Assembly: GCA_011634665.1 (NCBI GenBank)
Contig: WAEK01000002.1
Location: 2,863,501-2,927,500, forward strand
Length of the DNA: 64,000 nt
DNA from: Mortierella sp. BCC40632
Lineage: Eukaryota; Mortierellomycota; Mortierellomycetes; Mortierellales; Mortierellaceae
Direction of reading: 5' to 3'
Made by a program: the position numbers and the translations under genes. Below the pieces are notes generated by a model that did no database searches, was not told the origin of the DNA, and saw nothing but the letters and a program-made list of their open reading frames with translations. Shown in pieces: positions 42,315-53,270 of this stretch (its first letter is position 1; every line of letters starts with the position of its first letter).

Positions 42315-44266
42315 TTATGAGAAGAGGCGCTTGGTGTAGCTGTGGAGAGAGTGAACACCTCCCTCAGCCTGGGCAGCAGCAGTACGGCGCTCAAAGCGAA
42401 CGCTTCCTTCACGCATACCGGCCTTCAGGGCATCGATCGAATCAACACCAATATCCTGCAGAGAGTGCTGGAGTCCAGTGTACAAGTAAGGGACAAACTT
42501 CTTGATCGAACCCTTATCCACAACAGAGCCAGAGACTCCTTGGGCAACCTTGACAGCATCCGACTCGGAGTAATAGCGCTTGGTCGATCCATTGCCGCCA
42601 TCGCCGGCCTTCTCCATAGCATCGAGGGATCCCATACCGCGGTACTTCTTGAGACGCTGGCCATCGTGGTAGAAGTACTCTCCAGGAGATTCGGTGGTAC
42701 CGGCCAAAAGACCACCCATCATAACGCCAGAAGCACCGAGAGCCAGAGCCTTGGTGATATGACCAATGTTTCCAATGCCACCGTCAGCAATGACTGGAAC
42801 TCCGTACTTGGCTGCGAACTGAGCGACCTTGTAGACAGCAGTACCCTGAGGACGACCGCAGGCCATAACCTCTTGAGTAATGCAGATAGAGCCAGAGCCC
42901 ATACCGACGCGAAGACCGTCGGCGCCAGCAGCAATAAGACGAGCAGCTTGCTCCCAAACGACAACATTGCCGGCAATGACATCGAGGTTGGGGAAGGTGG
43001 ACTTGATCCACTGGATCATCTCGATCTGGAAGGAAGAGTTGCCCTGGGACGAGTCCAAGACGACGACATCAAGACCAGCGGCAACCAACTGCTTGAGACG
43101 ATCCTTATCATCAGGACGGGTACCGATAGCAGCACCGCAGAGCAACTGCTTCGAGTGGGGGGCCTTGCTTGCCAGGGGGTAGTTCTGGTTCTTGAGCAAA
43201 TCCGAGCGAGCAAGGAGAGAGCAGAGCTCGCCCTTGTCGTTGACAACAGGAAGCTTGCCCTTCTTGGACTCGCGCAGGATCTGGTTGGCCTCCTCGAGGG
43301 TAACTCCTTCCTTGGCGACAGTCAAGTCGGTGGTCATGCAAGCCTTCAGGGGGGTAGAGACATCGCGCACAAACTGGACATCACGGGCAGTGACAATACC
43401 AATGAGCTTGGATCCGAGCTTGCCATCAGCTGTGGAAAATTCCGATCACAACGAAGATAAGAGGTCGGGGAGGTCAGTCGACGAGATTTTTTTTTAAAAA
43501 AAAAAAAAAAAAAAAAAGCGCGCTTGCAATAGGGTGCCGAGTGGGAAGGGGAATTAGTGCACATACCAGTGACGGGGAAACCTGAGAAGCCGTGCTTCTC
43601 CTTGATGGCTAGGATATCGGCAACGGTGTGGTTCTCGGTCAAGCAGACGGGGTCTGTAATGAATCCGTTCTCGAACTTCTTAACCTTGCGGACCATCTCA
43701 GCCTGTTGCTCAGGCGTGCAGTTGTGGTGGATGATTCCGATACCGCCAAGCAACTATCAAGGTAGAACCGAGGGAGCATTTAGAGTTTAGTCAAAAGCTT
43801 ATACGAGAGCCGTGGAAAAAAGATATGCAATCGATCACAGGTTTCTACACCCCCCAGACGAGCAGGGCCTAGGTAACCTTCCCGATAAAGAAATTTGCGG
43901 GGAGAAAGGTGATGGAAGGGTGGTGGGTGGACAGGGAGCAACTGGAAATCCATTCATTTCACTTACAGCCATGGCGATGGCCATCTCCGTCTCCGTAACA
44001 GTGTCCATGGGCGAGGAGAGGAATGGGGTCTTGAGGGTGATGCGACGAGTGATCTTGGACTCGAGCTGGACAGCATGAGCCTGGAAGTCGATGAAGCCTG
44101 GCAGGATCAGGAAGTCGTTGTAGGTCAGACCACCTTGGGTGATAGAGTCCATCAGTTCCTCGGCAGAGAGGCCATCGCGACGGAGAGCATTGGCGCTGTT
44201 CTTGGTGAGGGCCTCAAGGTCTTGAAGGGCCAACGAGGGATCGGGATACGTGGTCTGGGTAGACAT
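42315..44266 (-). CDS. Inosine-5'-monophosphate dehydrogenase, 533 aa
   Basis: Three exons on the minus strand: 43967-44266, 43567-43753 and 42315-43429, 1602 nt; phases close. The length matches eukaryotic IMPDH. N-terminal substrate segment [14 protein letters not shown]; the start of the TIM barrel is interrupted by two CBS motifs (about residues 120-245); the catalytic loop [11 protein letters not shown] carries the nucleophile Cys at about residue 345; then the GGIGNIGHI phosphate site and GMGSLDAM, with the Arg-Tyr flap in the segment STKRYYSES. It oxidises IMP to XMP with NAD, the first committed step to GTP. In fungi this is the mycophenolic acid target. Codon use is visibly more biased (C-ending codons) than in its neighbours, consistent with high expression. 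A TATA box lies about 180 nt upstream. Confidence 0.97.
43493..43517. repeat. Poly(A) run in IMPDH intron 2
   Basis: A homopolymer (T on the coding strand) within the intron between exons 2 and 3. It is preceded by T9, so the pair can form a hairpin. Confidence 0.85.
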
Positions 44267-45233
44267 GGCTTCGTGTTTCGGCAAGGACCCTTGAGGGAGA
44301 GAAGATAAAGGAAAGGGGAAAGAGGGTGAAAGGGAACGAGTGATGGGAAGTGATGATAAACCGAGAAACCAAACCCCCCAAGAAAACCAAAACCAAAAAA
44401 AAAAAAGAAAACCCAAGAAGAGTTGGATGGCAAAAGCGGGTCCTTTTATACTTGGGATCTGCTGAGCAACCATACCTCAGGACTGCTTTCTACCTGCATT
44501 TTTTGTGTGTCTATTGTGCATTCAAGCCACAGTCTGTCCGCGCTGCCCGCGATTGGTTGGGGCTGGCTCTCGTGTGAGAGCCCTAACAGTTGTTGCGCGC
44601 TTTACTCCCCGCGCCGCCCACGGTCGCCTGCCGCTATCTCTCTCCTCTCTCTCTTTGCGGAACATGAACTTGAACAACAGGCAAACGAAAAAGGTTCCGC
44701 GCTGCAGTGTGTATCGGGAAACTGTCGTGACGGTCAGGAAAAACCGAACAAGGATCGGACCCATGGATCACAGGACAGGAATCATGACTCAACGATGAAT
44801 GTTGCACATTATACTTTTATTGACTCAGGAACCGTCCATTGTTCTTGACTGGAATGGGATTGAATCTCTCTTTGAACTGGTTTTGAGGAATATTATTGCC
44901 ATTACCCTGAAGCCCACTTTACTTACTGCCTCTCCCATGGTTAGCAGCAGAAAGGATGTCATTGCCAGAATAGATGCTATCGCGCGTAGAGAACAAACAA
45001 GCGAATGCTATAGTGTCGAATTGATCATTCCTTGGTGCAGAACACTTGTATGTCGCCTGGGATCACTAGGAGTACGTTCAAATCAGCCGCTATCTCTTTA
45101 TGATCTGGTCTGACAAAGCTGAATGTCTCCATATGACCGGTCCTGGATCGGCTGAATAATGCTCAGGGATGATAATGCTATTAATAATCGAAGAATAGGG
45201 ATGAGTCTACTAGTGTTTCAACTCGTAGTTGTC
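44267..45233. other. Region between REC8 stop and IMPDH start
   Basis: About 970 nt holding the IMPDH promoter. A plus-strand frame (44799-45113) has no domain features. No RNA genes seen. Confidence 0.55.
44443..44450 (-). promoter_or_regulatory. TATA box of IMPDH
   Basis: TATAAAAG on the minus strand about 180 nt upstream of the ATG at 44266, followed by a CT/A-rich leader. Confidence 0.55.
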
Positions 45234-48026
45234 TCATCTCGTCAATGGACTGCACTTGGAATCCAACCTGGAAGTGGTATCCTTACACAGAATATGGTAA
45301 AAGGCAGCAGCGGCTACCTCGCGTCGTCGGTGGTTAGCAATAATATCCGTAAACGCAATTTGGTCTTCATGGCTCTTCGAAAATAGTGACTGGACATAGA
45401 GTTTGAAGTTGATTGTTTCTGGCTCGATCGCGGTGTGGTCATGGGTAGTATCTAGGTCGGCGAGTTGGGGCTCCATTTCATGAAATAAAAGCTGCTCATC
45501 AAATGGCTCTGGATCGAAATCACCTTGCTCACTAGATTGGAAGTTATTAACTGGAAATATACCCGTTCGATCCGCCGTAGTGTTTGGGACTGCAGGTTCA
45601 CGGGACAAGGATCGTGCTCGTGATGATCCCTCTGAGGCATGACTAGGGGTAGCTAAATCTCTGCGTGATCTGGGTTGCAACGGCTCTCCGGCTGCTTGTT
45701 CAAATGCTGGCTCGAAATCGGTCCATTGGAGTTCTGAACCGGATGCCGAGCGCTCGCTTCTTGATCCTGCGTTTGTGTGAAAGCGGGCGGTTTCATTCCA
45801 TGGCATGTTTCCCCGGTAATCATACCTCGCGCTCTCCAAGATAGCATCTATTCCTATAGGAAGGTTTGTTGGCTCATGGGTCTCAAGTCGACGGAAAACT
45901 TCAGGATCTGGTGGTTCAGAATCATCTAGAAGATTAAGAAAATCTGGCCCGTCTAACAAGGGAGGCGAAGAAATGTCTCCGTTCACTAGCCCGATGTTTC
46001 CAATGGTGCTGCTCTGAATTCCAGGCCTTGTCGCCTCAGAGTTTGAGGGTTTGGATGCCAGTGATGTTGCCGTGTTCCAAAATACTGCAAGTTCAGAGCT
46101 ACATCCCGACACTGACAAGGGACGACTGAGCAGCTTTTTTACACAAGTCCTAGCTAGAATCATGTCAACCTTGGACGAGCGTTCCTTGATGATATCAGCA
46201 TGGTATTTCCAAAAGCTATCCCTGGAGTCGAAAGACGAGTCAGGCGATAGCACTGTATCTTCATCAATAATTGGCCCACTAGACCGACTGGCCCGGCTTT
46301 CATGTTTTGACCGTTTGTTCGGAACTACAGTATCCAAAACATCGACGAGGTCTAGGAAGCTTTCCTGCTGTTCCATTGCAATGCCCATTGTATCATCAAA
46401 AACAATAGGCGCAGGCAACAGAAGAGATCGCTCATGATGCCCTTGATCCGGCCCCTCGTATGCTGACCTCGTACGCTTGCTGACATTGGAGCTGGATTCG
46501 CCCTGTTGATAATCTTGTATATCTTGTACATGGAACCATTCTGGAGGCATTTCTTCGACCAAGTTTCCTTCAGTATCGAAATATAGGCTATAAGAGCGAT
46601 CCAATATTAAGATTCGATACAATGGGAGAGGGGTGGAATGCGTGTAATTTCTGCCTCGGATTAAAGGCTCGCATACCCAGTATCTTCAGCGATAAGAGCA
46701 TCATCACTCAGAGTAAAGTCGAGCCTTTCTCCGACGAAATCGATCGGTAGATCAGCCATTCGAGGGTGGTCGTCAAGAGTAATTTTTTTTCGCTTCCCAT
46801 CAGGGATATCTGGTAAAATGACTATTCGGATGAAAAGCAGCAATCAAATAAATTCGTTTGAGTATACGACGCCGATTTCTCCGCAAACAGAGAGCACACA
46901 GACTAAAGTTCGTTTTCACCTACCTTCAGTTTCTGGGAATGGGTTTTTCTGCGCTGACGGTGATTCCCAACCAAAATCGACGGCTATCTCTTCTCCACTG
47001 GCATTTCGCTTTGACCAAAGCAGGAAAATTCGAATGAATATCATCCTCCAGCGATCGATCCATTTCCCAAAAAACAACAGCAACAACAACAACGTATAAA
47101 ATACCTCCTTACACTAATTTCGGTTTCCAGGTCAAGATCACGACTTGGACGGCGAATGAGCTCTTTCATGATATCCATGCTACAACCAATCGTAATGGCA
47201 CCAAGTCTGTGAAGAATTTGGATTATGTTGAGTCGAATGAATTTTTATCTTGACTAGATACAAATAGAAGCGATCCAGTCCAAACTCTTACTTTGCCCTG
47301 TCGATAGGCATATCGATTGCATCGGAATAAATCATAGCTAGGTCACGCTTGATGCGCATCCAAGTGTTGCTCACATCGGCTATCGGACCGTTGCAAGAGC
47401 TGTCAGTCGACGACCACCATGTTTCTAGATTTTAGCTGGCTTACTTTAGCAGTAAATGAACATGGCGGCTGTCTTCTTTACCATAGTAGAACGTGTACTG
47501 CTGGCTGAATACTCGGACAACCCCCACCATCAGGTTAGATGAGAATCGCAAAGCAAATGGCTCTGGCGGTTGGGAAATATCCCGACTGGGAGGGGTGGGG
47601 GGAGGGGGATTGAAAAGAAGAGAGGGTCCTGGTCAGCTCTAAACTCCATTTGAGCCCAGTGAAGTGAGCGGGAAGAAGCGAAGTCGAGTTGGAAAATAAG
47701 CTCCCTATACCAAGTCTTGACAATGTCGACTCCATTGACATCCTTTCTAGAAAGCTTATTGATAACGGATCTAGTGCTCGTCGTAGCTGCCAGCCTAGCC
47801 AAAACAACCCAGAAACAATATGTCATATATCGCTCAGACGTGAATACAAGCAGTTTTCATTATGTTTAGCCATAGGACGCAGCCGTGCAGCAAATCATGA
47901 ATTAAAATCTAATGACAGCCTATTGTAGTATGTGCACAAGAGTCAAATGGAGAAGTTTGCAGTTGCGCACCATATCAGGCCAAGGCTACTGTCCTTGCGA
48001 GTGAGGATGTCTTTGCTATAGAACAT
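45234..48026 (-). CDS. REC8: Rec8-type meiotic cohesin kleisin, 688 aa
   Basis: Eight exons on the minus strand: 47971-48026, 47711-47794, 47445-47585, 47292-47399, 47113-47206, 46924-47008, 46677-46821 and 45234-46587, 2067 nt; all phases close. The N-terminal kleisin domain starts MFYSKDILTRKDSSLGLIW and continues LAATTSTRSVINKLSRKDV, QPPEPFALRFSSNLMVGVV and VFSQQYTFYYG. The IWLAAT wording favours Rec8 over mitotic Rad21/Scc1. The middle is acidic and disordered with several Ser/Arg patches where separase could cut (inference). The C-terminal winged helix (FKLYVQSLFSKSHEDQIAF ... RREVAAAAFYHIL) binds the SMC1 head. The C-terminus after HILC is poorly conserved-looking and an unrecognised terminal intron is possible. 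It should act in sister chromatid cohesion during meiosis. Confidence 0.88.
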
Positions 48027-48108
48027 GAGTTCAGGCTTTTTTTGCTTTCACTTTTGTGTAGGCAGAGTACAGTTGGGCGATTTGACCACCATGTCTGAAG
48101 AGCGAGAT

Positions 48109-48156
<48 letters not shown>

Positions 48157-48248
48157 AGAGGAAAAATAAAAGAAGCTACTCCATTGATGGCAAGATGTCG
48201 ACCGCCATCATAGCATGTGATGACAGTACAATCATATCTATTTCACTA
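48027..48248. promoter_or_regulatory. Short REC8 upstream interval with 43-nt A run
   Basis: Only about 220 bp separate the CstF-64 stop from the REC8 start on the same strand. Its core is an A43 homopolymer, T on the transcribed strand, which may work as a nucleosome-free poly(dA:dT) promoter element. No TATA box seen. Confidence 0.45.
48112..48154. repeat. Poly(A) run, 43 nt
   Basis: The longest homopolymer in the window, about 85-130 nt upstream of the REC8 start codon. Confidence 0.93.
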
Positions 48249-49774
48249 CTATACATGGTTGGCTCCCATTAGTTGTGCCTTAAGCTGCAGGACATGTGCT
48301 TGCTGCTCAGCTGGTAGGGATGCTATCTCGGCAGGCGTTAAAGCCAAGACACGGGCAACCAGCTCTTTTTGTTGATCTAATACACGTAACAGGTCAAGCA
48401 AAGTAACATAGTCAGTAAATGAATAGATAAAGCAGAAGAATCCTTGTACTTTTTTTTAAAAATCATGGCCTTCTACTACCCCATTTCATCAATGCTAATT
48501 GCCAATACTAACCCATAGATGGTCCTAGTGGAGCCATGCCTGGTTGCTGAGGAGGCAAAGGTGGATGTGCCATTCCTGGAAAAGGTTGCGGAGCAAAAGG
48601 TGGGGGCTGCATATGAGGTGGATGCGGTGCCATGCCCATATGTGGCGCCTGTGATAGCTGTGGTGGAATTTGTGGGGGCGGTGCATGGGCAGTGTGGATA
48701 TTATTTGCAGGTTGCTGATTTCCCGGGAGACCTGGAAACATTCTCTAGAAAATAAAAATTAACACAGAGCATCCACCCCAGCTGCGTCAGAGGCTGTAGA
48801 TCTCACATAGAGTCAGATAGCAAAGAGGCTGCACACGAACCTGTAGGGAACTTGGCTCCACAAGATTCATCATCAGCAGGACTTGAAAAAGCGCATATGC
48901 TAGCTGTGGATTGGGATTCAATACAGCCCTTGCACGATCGGGCTCGGTGGCGCCTAAAACTTTCATGGAGGTGAAAAGTTCGAACAGGTTCTGTGGTGTC
49001 ATTGTGCCAAGAACAGCTGCGATGGTTTCCGCAGTAATTCCTCCTGGCTGATGCTGCTGGGGAGGAGGCCGAGGAACCATTGGAACTGGTGGAGGTAATG
49101 GGGGCATATTGCTACCGGCAGCATTGGCCAGCCTTGGGTCCATTCTCTGATGACCCTGAGGAAGTTGGTGCTGGAGAATGTGAGGCTGTGGCATATTTTG
49201 TGGGCCAGTATTCCTTATAGGCTGGTTTCCCTGTCCAAATCCTGGTCCGCTAGGCCCGACATAAGGGCCATCGTCCAGGTCCCGACCTCCGTTTCTTGCT
49301 GGATCCGTTTCAGCAAAATCGACTTTTAATGATCTGTTGCCGATCTCTCTTCCGTTCAAATTTCTGACCGCAGATGCTGCCGTCCGTTCATCTTGGAACT
49401 CACAGAATCCATATCCTCTAGGCTTTCCTGTTTCTCGTTCGAACACTAGTCTATCGTGGATACTGGTTACTATTGCACGCGCTAAAGTGCGTCTGACAGA
49501 GCAACGGCATATGATTTGCAACCTAGTCAGCGGTCAGTCCCGGTTGTAAAGCGGCACTTACCTGAAAGAGACGACGGGTCCAACTTCGCTAAAGATCTCT
49601 ATGAGCTGCTCCTCCGTCTGCTCGTATGGGATGTTGCCAACTGAGAAATAAGATTAACTTTCAGTGCTTGCTCCCGTGAGGCCTGCTGTTAATTATCAAT
49701 AGAGGGTATTGTGATTGGCATGCCGCATGCTGCTAAATGGGCTCCATACCGAAGACAACTTTAGATCCGCTCAT
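48249..49774 (-). CDS. RNA15: Cleavage stimulation factor 64-kDa subunit / Rna15 homologue, 357 aa
   Basis: Five exons on the minus strand: 49750-49774, 49562-49640, 48841-49450, 48513-48744 and 48249-48376, 1074 nt; phases close. The RRM spans residues 6-80, with RNP2 VFVGNIPY split by the first intron and RNP1 RGYGFCEF at 46-53. The hinge domain ([17 protein letters not shown] ... [18 protein letters not shown]) binds CstF-77/Rna14. A Pro/Met/His-rich linker follows, then the C-terminal three-helix domain ([19 protein letters not shown]) that contacts Pcf11-type partners. It recognises G/U-rich sites downstream of cleavage sites and directs mRNA 3'-end formation in the nucleus. The open frame extends upstream of the ATG but is not coding by composition. 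Confidence 0.95.
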
Positions 49775-51191
49775 GTCCAGTCGATGTGCTGATGTGCTGA
49801 TCCTTTCGCTTGGTGATGTCGAGAAAGGGATGCAAAGCAGGACCCAAAGTATTACTCTGTGCAGTATACCACGTGATACCCATCGCCAAGAATAGAGTTG
49901 GACGCTTCTGTCCCTTGTCTTTTTCCTTTTGTTACTCCCGTCTATGAAAGCAACAAGGACTTCTGCGTTGTTCTCACTAGTAAGAGTAGATCTTAGACAT
50001 GTAATCGATGCTGAACCCTCTCCATCTCTACTACTAGCCATAGATACAGTCGAATACAAGCAGATTGGGTCTCTGCTTCGGCCCCTGCTCATTTACCATG
50101 ACGCATTAATTCTGACCCTGCACAAACAGCTAGATCTTAAGATCTTAACTGACCTGTTTGCTAAGAGTGGTGTGTATTCGCCGATATCCGCTTTTGAACG
50201 CGCAAGATGGACTCTGTGGAAGCGATAACGATGCTTTCGTGGATTCTAGCACAAACTACCCACTTGAGTCTTTCACACGTTTGACATCCGAGACTGTACT
50301 TCGATATCTTTCTCCGACATGCTGTATCCGTCAAAGAGCATTCTAGCCAAACCGCTATTATATGCAATAAGCACAACTTCCCATGTCCTTCCATGAGACT
50401 ACTAACCACTCGGACCTACACCGAGCGCAGTACCTCAGGAAGTCCTCCACCAAAGCACATGAGTTGAGTCCACAGCGTCCTTTTGGGAGCAAGGGTGTGA
50501 TTTACAAATGGTGTCTACCCCCCCCCCCCAGGTCTGAGATTAATCTTAGACATTACACAGTCTACCTCTCTCCTAAAATACATTGACCCGTTGTCATTGC
50601 TACATCAGCTCCAAAAGCTATCTGGCCTTGACACTACTCAAGAAAGCTCCCACCTATCTAATTCTTGCTGAGCTTCACCATGCTCAATTGCCACCGTCTG
50701 TTGGGGGTGTAAATACACATCCTCTATTCTCCACATACTCCTTGAATGGTTGCAAAATAGTGGCCTTGGCATGCCTACAGTTTCACCTTGGTCACGTCAA
50801 AAACGAGCCCTCTACTTTCCTCGTTCTCAATTGTTACTATATGCCTAGTTTTCACATTGGTAAATGAATTGTAGGTAGAGTCGCCCCGTACCGAAAGGCG
50901 AGACGCCTCATCCAAAAAAAAGACCAAGATAATAGATTTTTATTTACATGTTTGAATGTCAGTCCATAGTGTCCGACCCGTTTAATACTTGTCGATAGAA
51001 GAGCTATTTGTCTAGCATTCATTCTAGGCACAAAGCTTGTTAGTCTGGAGAAGAATGTGGTTGAAGCTTGCCACTTGTCAGGGCGGATAACTAAGGCTCG
51101 TGCTCCTTCTGATGACAGCTCCTCGGCCTCATTTTAGTTATCGCCCACTTATTCACCTTTTCTTTTCTTTCTTTCTTTCTTTTCTCTCTCT

Positions 51192-51251
<60 letters not shown>

Positions 51252-53270
51252 TGAACTACCGTAGAGGGGCGGTATGTTTTAGCTGTAGGATAGCCTCTCT
51301 TAGATCAACTTTCAGGTATTTTGGGGTGCATCCCCTCTCCCTAACTCTCAAAGGGCTATATTGGCTACCATCCCTGCATCAGATTCATTAGTTATTGCCT
51401 TATCGAGTCATCATTAGACGGGGTCTGATCTCAGGCTCGCCACTGGCGAGGACCTCACGATTGGATTGTGGAAAGAACTCAAAAGTTTGAGCATTGACCT
51501 CCTCAATGCCAGGACATGAATATTAGTTCAGATGCATGAGCTCGCGAAGCACATGGGCAGTTTGACAGTCAAATTTTGCGGGGTACAGCTGACTCGATAG
51601 ACCATGGGATGCGAGTCTGATGGACTACTACCGCATGGAAGAGGAACAAGACCATCAATAGTCTCTCACCCGAGATCCAATGTCTTTGCAAGATGTGGAT
51701 GCGCTTCATCATCTATTTTTTGCTTGGTACAGCAAAGATCTCCACACAACTTCATTGATTAGCCTCTCCCATGAACTCCTCGGGCCTCTTGAGTCTTTTA
51801 CCTTCATCCATTCATGGCAAATGACCACATTTTGATGAGGAGAGTCTCTTGCAGTCGACTCGATCATGTGGCCCTTGATTTAAATCAAACCATGTTCGAC
51901 TGGTATACACTCTATGCACTTCGTCACAATCTTTTTAATTGGATGTGATTTCAACTGGTTAGGATTAGCATGGATGCTGTGAGAGAATGTGGGTCTATCT
52001 GACAGGTCAACCGCGGTGTTCTGAGGAGGAGCATCATGACTATAGACAGTGGTGAAATCATAGTTTAGCGAACTGAATTGTGCCAGAGTGATTTTAGTTT
52101 GATTTCCTCTGATATGCTTTCCCAAGCATCTTCACACATTCTGACGACGTCCGCTCAGAGGTGGTTTGATACATGGACAAGTACAAGATATGAAAGAGAT
52201 TACGTTCATAGCAGGATCGCTGCTTCCAGAACGTATAGCCTCATTGTCCTCAGTAGCCACCTAACAGTCTAAAAAGGGTAATCTAAGGCGGGGAATGTTC
52301 AGTACTTTCAACTTTGGATAGGGAAAAAATAGCCATTTCGCGACCACATCAAACAATCGCCAGGGCCAGTGCGAAAGTATGGGGAAGGTTGGCCAAAGAG
52401 TTTGCAGATTGGAGCTGAGCGAGAGCAAGCTAGGCGAGTAGAGAGGGTGGCGAGGACCGATGAACAGAGAGCAACCCCTACTTCCAAATGATTTGTGGCC
52501 CAACACAGGGGGGACAGACAGAAAAAAAAAAACTCACCCATGGCAAGCTCAACAGCGCATCGGTGCAAATCTACCTGTGCTCTCTTCTCTCTCCGCCCCA
52601 CAGCAAGCTGTCTGAACCCTCAGCGCTTTTCAATTGTTTCCTTCGCTGACACATTTCTTGTCCTACCTCAAGTGAGCGACATTTTCTGATTTAAAGCACC
52701 GGGCTTGAAGAGATCTCCCACCATCATTCGCTTATCCTTTTTCACTTTTTCCAGAAAATACCCAACTCACACCTCTATCCCCATTTCAATCCCTCAACCC
52801 TCTGTCAACATACCGCAGGTAATAAAGTGGAGGTGGCAGTGCTCATGGCTGATGACTGATCTAAACCCGTGTTAGATAGTAGCTGTTTCAAATCGTTTGC
52901 ATCAATAGAACTGGGTCCACTTGACTGTAACTACCTTCAGTCATGGTCGTTTGTTTCTTGTTTTTTCAAATGAAAAAAGAGTGGAAGGATATGGGAAGAG
53001 GTGGAAAAGGGAAGAGAAGAAAGGAGAAGAGAAGAAGGAGGAAGAGAGTCGGCGAATTGTTTTTCTGGGGTTTGGTTGCACATCCTGTTCCAATGACTTG
53101 ACGCCCAAACCTTCGTCCATTGTGTGCGCACAGATCCTCTTTTATTTGCACCTTCAATCAGCTGCAATGGCAATAACACCAAGTCAATGCATTCAATGCA
53201 CACAGTATGCTAACCTAATCAGCTTTCCGGCTTTCTGTTCGACCTCGCAACAATTTTTGACATAGCATCA
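49775..53270. other. 3.5-kb gene-poor interval
   Basis: No frame here can be tied to a domain or a coherent splice model. It holds a C12 run (50518-50529), a CT/T tract (51184-51249), A/T-rich stretches and a minus-strand frame at 51880-52125 with moderately protein-like composition (FSSLNYDFTTVYSHDAPPQ). The interval may be a relic of transposon insertion or simply the promoter of the HMG gene. I see no terminal repeats I trust. Confidence 0.5.
51184..51249. repeat. (CT)n plus poly(T) tract
   Basis: CT dinucleotides running into about 34 T residues. Confidence 0.93.

Noticed and set aside
42342..43460. 372-aa plus-strand ORF antisense to IMP dehydrogenase
   Set aside because: It mirrors IMPDH exon 3, whose strong codon bias keeps the opposite frame open. 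It has no motif of its own and is a shadow frame.
49775..50092. In-frame N-terminal extension of the CstF-64 homologue
   Set aside because: The true start MSGSKVVF leads straight into RNP2. The extension has no conserved features and would be 106 unusual residues.
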